DNA from: an uncultured Eubacteriales bacterium
GTDB lineage: Bacteria > Bacillota > Clostridia > Oscillospirales > CAG-272
NCBI GenBank assembly: GCA_934432675.1
Contig: CAKRYT010000004.1
Coordinates: 110,816-174,815 of the forward strand
Length of the DNA: 64,000 bases
Direction of reading: 5' to 3'
Each line of letters starts with the position of its first letter. Positions within the stretch are counted from its first letter, which is position 1. Position numbers and translations under genes: made by a program. Below, one piece after another: positions 59,565 through 64,000 of the stretch. Below the pieces are notes generated by a model that was given only the letters and a program-made list of their open reading frames with translations, did not search any database and was not told the origin of the DNA.

Positions 59565-60143
59565 ATGAAACACTTAAGATTAGCTGAAATAGCAGAAATC
59601 AAGTTCTGTGTTGTTTCCTCCGGGCGAACCAAAACCCAAGAAACGCCGACAATGTGGTTGCAATGCGCTAACTTTCTGAGAAACAATACTGTTATATATG
59701 GAGCGACAGCCACAAATTACGTATCTGATGAGGAATTGCTGATCAAAGAAGATGACATAGTAGTCAAACGTATCAGCCCGATGTTTGTTAATTATATTGA
59801 TTATATTCCAAAAGAAATGTACGCCGGAAATAACTTGATTGTTATAACCCCCAAGCAAGAAGTGTACTCCAAATACCTTGCAATGTTGCTCAATGAAAGA
59901 ATAGAGTCTTTATCCGAGTCCAGTTCGGTCGGTGCGGTAATGAAATCCGTAAGCAGGCAGCATCTCGAGGAAGTCATGATCCCACTTCTCCCCTATGAAA
60001 AACAAATGCTTGTTGGAGATCTCTGGTATAATGGCATTGAGCTTGAAAAGATGAAAAGTAGACTGACAGAACTTGAAAGTCAAAAGCGAAACTATCAAAT
60101 TAGAAAATACGTAGAAACCTTTGGAGGAAAATATAATGGCTAA
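59565..60143 (+). CDS. HsdS-like half subunit (single target-recognition domain)
   Basis: A 192-residue protein that looks like one half of a type I specificity subunit. An N-terminal TRD-like region (LAEIAEIKFCVVSSGRTK...WLQCANFL) is followed by the central-conserved-region helix (LLPYEKQMLVGDLWYNGIELEKMKSRLTELESQKRNYQIRKYV). Its end overlaps hsdM by 8 nt. A half-S unit upstream of hsdM with a full hsdS downstream is unusual: it could dimerise to a palindromic specificity or modulate the main HsdS. Confidence 0.72.
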   Translation: MKHLRLAEIAEIKFCVVSSGRTKTQETPTMWLQCANFLRNNTVIYGATATNYVSDEELLIKEDDIVVKRISPMFVNYIDYIPKEMYAGNNLIVITPKQEVYSKYLAMLLNERIESLSESSSVGAVMKSVSRQHLEEVMIPLLPYEKQMLVGDLWYNGIELEKMKSRLTELESQKRNYQIRKYVETFGGKYNG

Positions 60144-61731
60144 GACCACGTTTGATGATATTAAAAGAGCTCTGTGGGCGGGAGCAAACACTTTCAGAGA
60201 TAATATTGACGCCGCCAATTATAAGGATTATGTCCTTTCAATGTTTTTCGTAAAGTATCTTAGCGACACCTATGCCGAAAGCGTTGATGACCTCAAAGAA
60301 AAATATGAAGGTATTCGTTTGGAAAGGCAGATTGATAATCTTCCGTTTACACTCAAGTATGAATACACCTTTGATTACCTTCTCGAAAATCAGTTTGCTA
60401 CTGATCTCGGGAACAAAATCAGCGAAGCATTAACGGGTATCGAAAGTTCCAATGCAATCCTGAACGGTATTTTCCGTGGCATCGACTTCAATAGTGAAAG
60501 CAATCTGGGTAAAAAGGAACAGAAGAATCCCGTTCTCCGTAACCTTTTGAACGATTTTGCAAATCTCAACCTGAGACCTCGCAACATAGAGACGAAAGAG
60601 GGACAGATTCCTGCTGACGTAATCGGCGATGCATATGAATATATGATCGGTGAATTTGCCACGATGGCTGGAAAAAAGGCGGGGAGCTTCTTCACTCCTC
60701 AACAGGTATCGGAAATTATGGCACAAATCGTTGCTCCCACGGCGAATGATCGTGTATACGACCCGACGTGTGGTTCGGGTTCCCTTTTGATCCGCGCGGC
60801 TCGCAAAGGCGGCTTTGACAATGTGCAGATATACGGTCAAGAAGTAAACAGCTCCGCTATCTCTATGGCACGAATGAATATGTTTATTCACGGCATCAAA
60901 GATGCGAATATTAAGTGGGGGGATACACTTGCCAATCCACAGCATCTTGATAGCGACGGTAATTTGATGAAATTTGAGTGTATCGTCGCAAATATGCCTT
61001 TCAGTAAAGGCAAGTGGGCGGAAGGTTTCAACCCGGGCGGGGAGGTCTCCGTAGACGATGACGAAGCCGATAACGGCAAGAAGAAAGCCAAGAAGAAAGA
61101 GTTCAAGATGGAAGCCAACCTTGACCGCTGGCATCGCTTTGATATGGGAATTCCCCCGGCGAGTAAAGGAGACTGGGCGTTTCTTCTTCATATGATTGCA
61201 AGTATGAGTGGTAACGGTCGGGTTGCGGCAGTTGCTCCTCACGGCGTTCTTTTCCGCGGAGCAAGCGAGGGGCGCATTCGCCAAACTATCATAGAAAAAA
61301 ATCTGATTGATGCGGTTATCGGTCTTCCCGAAAACCTTTTCTACGGCACCTCCATCCCTGCGTGTATTATTGTATTCCGTAAAGGAAGAAATACAACGGA
61401 TATCCTCTTTGTAGATGCATCCAAGGAATTCAAGAAGGATAAGGCGAAAAATGTTCTTGAGCCTGCTAACATTACAAAGATTGTAGAAACCTATCAGGCT
61501 TTCCGCAACGGAGGTAATGCCGAGGTTGAAAAGTACAGCCACGTGGCAACGCTTGATGAAATCGTTGAAAATGAATACAATTTGAACATTCCCCGCTACG
61601 TTGATACCTTTGAGGAAGAAGAAATCATCAATATCGACGAAGTGAACGCAGAGATTGCTGACTTGAAAACAAGAATTGCCGAAGTTGAGAAACAGCTGGC
61701 AAAATATCTTGAAGAATTAGGATTAAACTAA
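60136..61731 (+). CDS. hsdM: Type I restriction-modification methyltransferase subunit HsdM
   Basis: A 531-residue N6-adenine DNA methyltransferase. The HsdM N-terminal helical domain (residues 5-140) is followed by GSFFTPQQVSEIMAQIV and the SAM motif DPTCGSGSLLIRAA (about residue 208-221). The catalytic motif IV is VANMPFSKGKW, NMPF in place of NPPF, a common variant. A C-terminal coiled coil (VNAEIADLKTRIAEVEKQLAKYLEELG) docks on HsdS. GGAGGA lies 7 nt before ATG 60136. The GC content is clearly below that of the host genes. Confidence 0.95.
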   Translation: MAKTTFDDIKRALWAGANTFRDNIDAANYKDYVLSMFFVKYLSDTYAESVDDLKEKYEGIRLERQIDNLPFTLKYEYTFDYLLENQFATDLGNKISEALTGIESSNAILNGIFRGIDFNSESNLGKKEQKNPVLRNLLNDFANLNLRPRNIETKEGQIPADVIGDAYEYMIGEFATMAGKKAGSFFTPQQVSEIMAQIVAPTANDRVYDPTCGSGSLLIRAARKGGFDNVQIYGQEVNSSAISMARMNMFIHGIKDANIKWGDTLANPQHLDSDGNLMKFECIVANMPFSKGKWAEGFNPGGEVSVDDDEADNGKKKAKKKEFKMEANLDRWHRFDMGIPPASKGDWAFLLHMIASMSGNGRVAAVAPHGVLFRGASEGRIRQTIIEKNLIDAVIGLPENLFYGTSIPACIIVFRKGRNTTDILFVDASKEFKKDKAKNVLEPANITKIVETYQAFRNGGNAEVEKYSHVATLDEIVENEYNLNIPRYVDTFEEEEIINIDEVNAEIADLKTRIAEVEKQLAKYLEELGLN

Positions 61732-61743
61732 AGGAGAAATATA

Positions 61744-62340
61744 ATGGATATTGTTAGCATTATTGTCGCGGCTGTGGGGTCCGGGCTTGTTGCGACTATT
61801 ATTACTTTAATTGTTCAAAGGGTATCCGAAACAAGAAAATTGAAAATTTGTATTTTTGAAATTCTAATGTCTCATAGGTATTTAATTGCTGATAAAGAAA
61901 ATGTTGAAGCATTAAACAAAGTAGAAGTCATTTTTCATAAAGATTCCGAGGTGAGGAAAGCCTGGACGGATTTCTTAAATGCAGCCGATGCTGGAGCAAC
62001 AAATCCTATGCTTGCAAGCACGACTAATGACAAATACTTAAAACTATTAGAAAAAATAGCAAAAAATATTGGATACAAAAGTATAGATTGGGAAAACATA
62101 AAACACTTTTATTTTCCACAAGGTTTAGCCACAAAAATCACAGAAGAAGAACTTTTACGTAAAGCTCAACTTTCTCAAGCAACTGCTATTGCAACTCAAG
62201 ATACTAGCACCGGACAATCGTCTTCTGAACATTTAGGTATGCAAATTGCGTTAAAGGCATTAGAGAACCCGGATGGATTTGAAAGACTTGCTCGTTTTGC
62301 TGAAATGAGGAATCAAGGCAAAAAAACCGGAAAAAGGTAA
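61744..62340 (+). CDS. DUF6680-like membrane-anchored protein inside the R-M locus
   Basis: A 198-residue protein with one N-terminal membrane helix (IVSIIVAAVGSGLVATIITLIVQRV) and a helical cytoplasmic part beginning RKLKICIFEILMSHRYLIADKENVEALNKVEVIFH. This pattern is that of DUF6680 proteins seen inside many type I systems. The gene lies 12 nt after hsdM. Its role is unknown; membrane tethering suggests surveillance of incoming DNA or an abortive response. Confidence 0.7.
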   Translation: MDIVSIIVAAVGSGLVATIITLIVQRVSETRKLKICIFEILMSHRYLIADKENVEALNKVEVIFHKDSEVRKAWTDFLNAADAGATNPMLASTTNDKYLKLLEKIAKNIGYKSIDWENIKHFYFPQGLATKITEEELLRKAQLSQATAIATQDTSTGQSSSEHLGMQIALKALENPDGFERLARFAEMRNQGKKTGKR

Positions 62341-62347
62341 GGTTATT

Positions 62348-62587
62348 ATGAAACGAATAGTTACGTATGATGTGAAAAATGGAAATAGCTATGAAAGGTT
62401 TTATCAGTTTGTTGCTGAGACATCTGCCGAAAAGATAACTGAGTCAACATATCTTTTTGATACAGAATTGACCCAAGAAGCGTTTGCAAAGAAATTGAAG
62501 TACTGTTTTAATAAGGGAGACAATGTATCTTACATTTCTTGCAACAGTAAAGAAGGGCTATTCTATATAAGGGTCAAAGTATTATGA
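62348..62587 (+). CDS. Cas2/SinR-like small protein
   Basis: A 79-residue protein starting MKRIVTYDVKNGNSYERFYQFVAETSAEKITESTYLFDTEL. The first strand ending YD, the FY helix and the ITESTYLFD strand match the ferredoxin-like fold of Cas2/VapD and the SinR-like relatives found outside CRISPR. The Cas2 catalytic Asp equivalent is in YDV. No CRISPR repeats or cas1 are in the window. It overlaps hsdS by 4 nt (ATGA). Confidence 0.65.
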   Translation: MKRIVTYDVKNGNSYERFYQFVAETSAEKITESTYLFDTELTQEAFAKKLKYCFNKGDNVSYISCNSKEGLFYIRVKVL

Positions 62588-63870
62588 TATCTGAAATAAA
62601 ACAACGAATAACCCAACTGAACAACGGCGAAGTGCCAAACGGTTACGAAAATACCGATTTTGGCATCTTCCCGTGTGATTGGGTAAAAGATAAAACCTTT
62701 GGCGACTTGTTCGATTTTTACGGCGGACTTGGTAAGTCTCGTGACGAACTTGGCGATGAAGGTCATGCATATCTGCATTACGGAGATTTGCATAGAGGGG
62801 CTTTCAATGTAGTATCTCACGAACAGTATGAGCAGCTTCCTAAATATGATGTAGTGCTAAAAGGCACGGAAACCTATCTTATGGAAGATGGAGACGTAGC
62901 CTTTCTTGATGCATCGGAGGATTTGGAGGGCACGTCTCGTTCCGTATTGATTGATAATCCCGATAACGAACCTTTTATTGCAGGCTTGCATGTCATTTTC
63001 GGAAAATCAAAGAATAATAGCCTTGAAAAATGGTACAAGCAGTATATTACGGCGACAGATAGCGTAAGAAAACAATTTCAACGATTGGCATCAGGTTTTA
63101 AAGTTTATGGTGTAACTCGGGAAACCTTGCCGAAAATACAGATTGCTTATCCAAAATCCGCCGACGAACAATCAAAAATTGCTGAAATCCTTATGAAATG
63201 GGATGAGGCGATTGAGTTGTATGACAAGCTAGTATCTATATTAATAACAAAGCGTGACGCTATTGTGCAAAAAATAGTTTCTGCAAATGCTGAATGGAAA
63301 GAATATTCATTGTCTGATATTTTGCAGGAAAAAAATGAATATTCGCAAAAAAATAATGAACACGCGGTATTATCATCCACAAAACAAGGGATTTTTTATC
63401 AAAGTGATTACTTTGATAAGCAAGTAGCGTCAGAAAATAATATTGGTTATAAGATTGTATGTCGAGGGGATATTGTTTTAAGCCCGCAAAACCTTTGGCT
63501 TGGAAATATTAATTATAACGATGTTTTTGAGATTGGCATTGTTTCCCCATCATACAAGATTTTTGAGATTAAAAGTGGATATGATAAAACTTTGATTTCA
63601 ACAATAATGAAGCAGCCTTCTATGTTTCATCAATATGTTCTTGCGTCCGAACAAGGCGCAAGTATTGTAAGGCGTAATTTAAATATGAATTTATTTTATA
63701 AAATTAAGATTATATTACCAAGTATTGAAAAGCAAAATCAACTTGGAAAAATAATTGAAACAATCAATAAGCATATTTCCCTTTGCAAATTGCAACTTGA
63801 AAATATAAAGTCACAACGAAAAATATTACAGCAATATCTTTTAAACGGAATTGTGAGGGTTGAAGTATGA
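62584..63870 (+). CDS. hsdS: Type I restriction-modification specificity subunit HsdS
   Basis: A 428-residue specificity subunit with two TRDs. TRD1 covers about residues 25-185 (FGIFPCDWVKDKTFGDLFDFYGGLGKSRDEL). The first conserved helix is SADEQSKIAEILMKWDEAIELYDKL, TRD2 about 235-380, and the second conserved helix PSIEKQNQLGKIIETINKHISLCKLQLENIKSQRKILQQYLLNG. It selects the bipartite DNA target for HsdM and the HsdR that presumably lies right of the window. The stop overlaps the next ATG by 4 nt. Confidence 0.93.
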   Translation: MISEIKQRITQLNNGEVPNGYENTDFGIFPCDWVKDKTFGDLFDFYGGLGKSRDELGDEGHAYLHYGDLHRGAFNVVSHEQYEQLPKYDVVLKGTETYLMEDGDVAFLDASEDLEGTSRSVLIDNPDNEPFIAGLHVIFGKSKNNSLEKWYKQYITATDSVRKQFQRLASGFKVYGVTRETLPKIQIAYPKSADEQSKIAEILMKWDEAIELYDKLVSILITKRDAIVQKIVSANAEWKEYSLSDILQEKNEYSQKNNEHAVLSSTKQGIFYQSDYFDKQVASENNIGYKIVCRGDIVLSPQNLWLGNINYNDVFEIGIVSPSYKIFEIKSGYDKTLISTIMKQPSMFHQYVLASEQGASIVRRNLNMNLFYKIKIILPSIEKQNQLGKIIETINKHISLCKLQLENIKSQRKILQQYLLNGIVRVEV

Positions 63871-64000
63871 ACGATAACAACAAAATTATAATATATCAAA
63901 CCGAAGACGGATTGACAAAAATAGACGTTACTCTTGAAAACGAAACCGTTTGGCTTAACCAAGCGCAAATGGCAGAACTTTTTCAAACAACAAAGCAAAA
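63867..64000 (+). CDS. RhuM-family protein, 3' partial
   Basis: The first 44 codons read NNKIIIYQTEDGLTKIDVTLENETVWLNQAQMAELFQTTKQ, the typical N-terminus of RhuM/virulence-protein-like (KilA-N/Fic-associated) genes, which often lie between hsdS and hsdR. The gene continues beyond the right edge. Confidence 0.88.
   Translation, partial: MNDNNKIIIYQTEDGLTKIDVTLENETVWLNQAQMAELFQTTKQ

Overview
The window is a chromosomal segment of an anaerobic, endospore-forming member of the Clostridia, probably an uncultured gut lineage of the Oscillospiraceae/Christensenellales type. The evidence is the spoIIAA-spoIIAB-sigF operon, a valS T-box leader, a CIRCE element ahead of groES-groEL, an O2-detoxifying flavodiiron protein with a PerR-like regulator, an oleate hydratase, KtrAB, Mini-ribonuclease 3, and no respiratory genes. 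Most of the sequence is GC-rich. Promoters are strikingly regular (TTGACA-17-TATAAT type), and many operons end in a GGAGGAGCC...GGCTCCTCC hairpin. The species cannot be named from this window.

Layout. 0-6.2 kb: partial membrane protein, T-box valS, GNAT acetyltransferase, thiI and an HD hydrolase. 6.2-10.3 kb: an L-asparaginase gene, an AT-richer insert with a type I dehydroquinase-like gene and an MDR dehydrogenase, and a second, truncated copy of the asparaginase 5' end. 10.4-15.3 kb: surface and secreted proteins (BspA-type leucine-rich lipoprotein, exported protein, zinc-ribbon membrane protein). 15.6-20.8 kb: groEL/groES, the spoIIA operon, uridine kinase and a minisatellite. 20.9-30.4 kb: small regulators (XRE, MarR, TetR, PerR-like), a TauE-type exporter, oleate hydratase and a flavodiiron protein. 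30.6-35.0 kb: an AT-rich block (HD phosphohydrolase with a YwgA-like partner, IS3 transposase) bracketed by two identical 99-bp repeats beside the initiator tRNA gene. 35.4-40.8 kb: diguanylate cyclase, XRE regulator, a frame-broken gene, and a tyrS/Nif3/trmK/DUF1858 cluster.

40.97-46.4 kb is the most interesting host locus: a tightly overlapping five-gene operon encoding a tandem flavodoxin-like protein, a FecCD-type permease, an ATPase, a lipoprotein binding protein and a HemN/HutW-like radical SAM enzyme. It lies behind one strong promoter with two GTTAGC/GCTAAC palindromes. I read it as a candidate Gram-positive system for heme (or tetrapyrrole-iron) import coupled to oxygen-independent, flavodoxin-fed radical SAM processing.

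46.5-58.4 kb: prfB without a programmed frameshift, a hairpin-rich repeat region, a second uridine-kinase-like protein, an anion permease, tRNA-Leu, hisS-mrnC, KtrA/KtrB with two small genes, and an unknown membrane protein coupled to a RimK-like ATP-grasp ligase. From 58.55 kb to the right edge the composition drops abruptly at a 3' fragment of tRNA-Ser(UGA), which I read as an attachment-site scar. The island beyond carries a type I restriction-modification locus with a half-HsdS-like gene, hsdM, a DUF6680-like membrane protein, a Cas2/SinR-like small protein, hsdS and the start of a RhuM-family gene.
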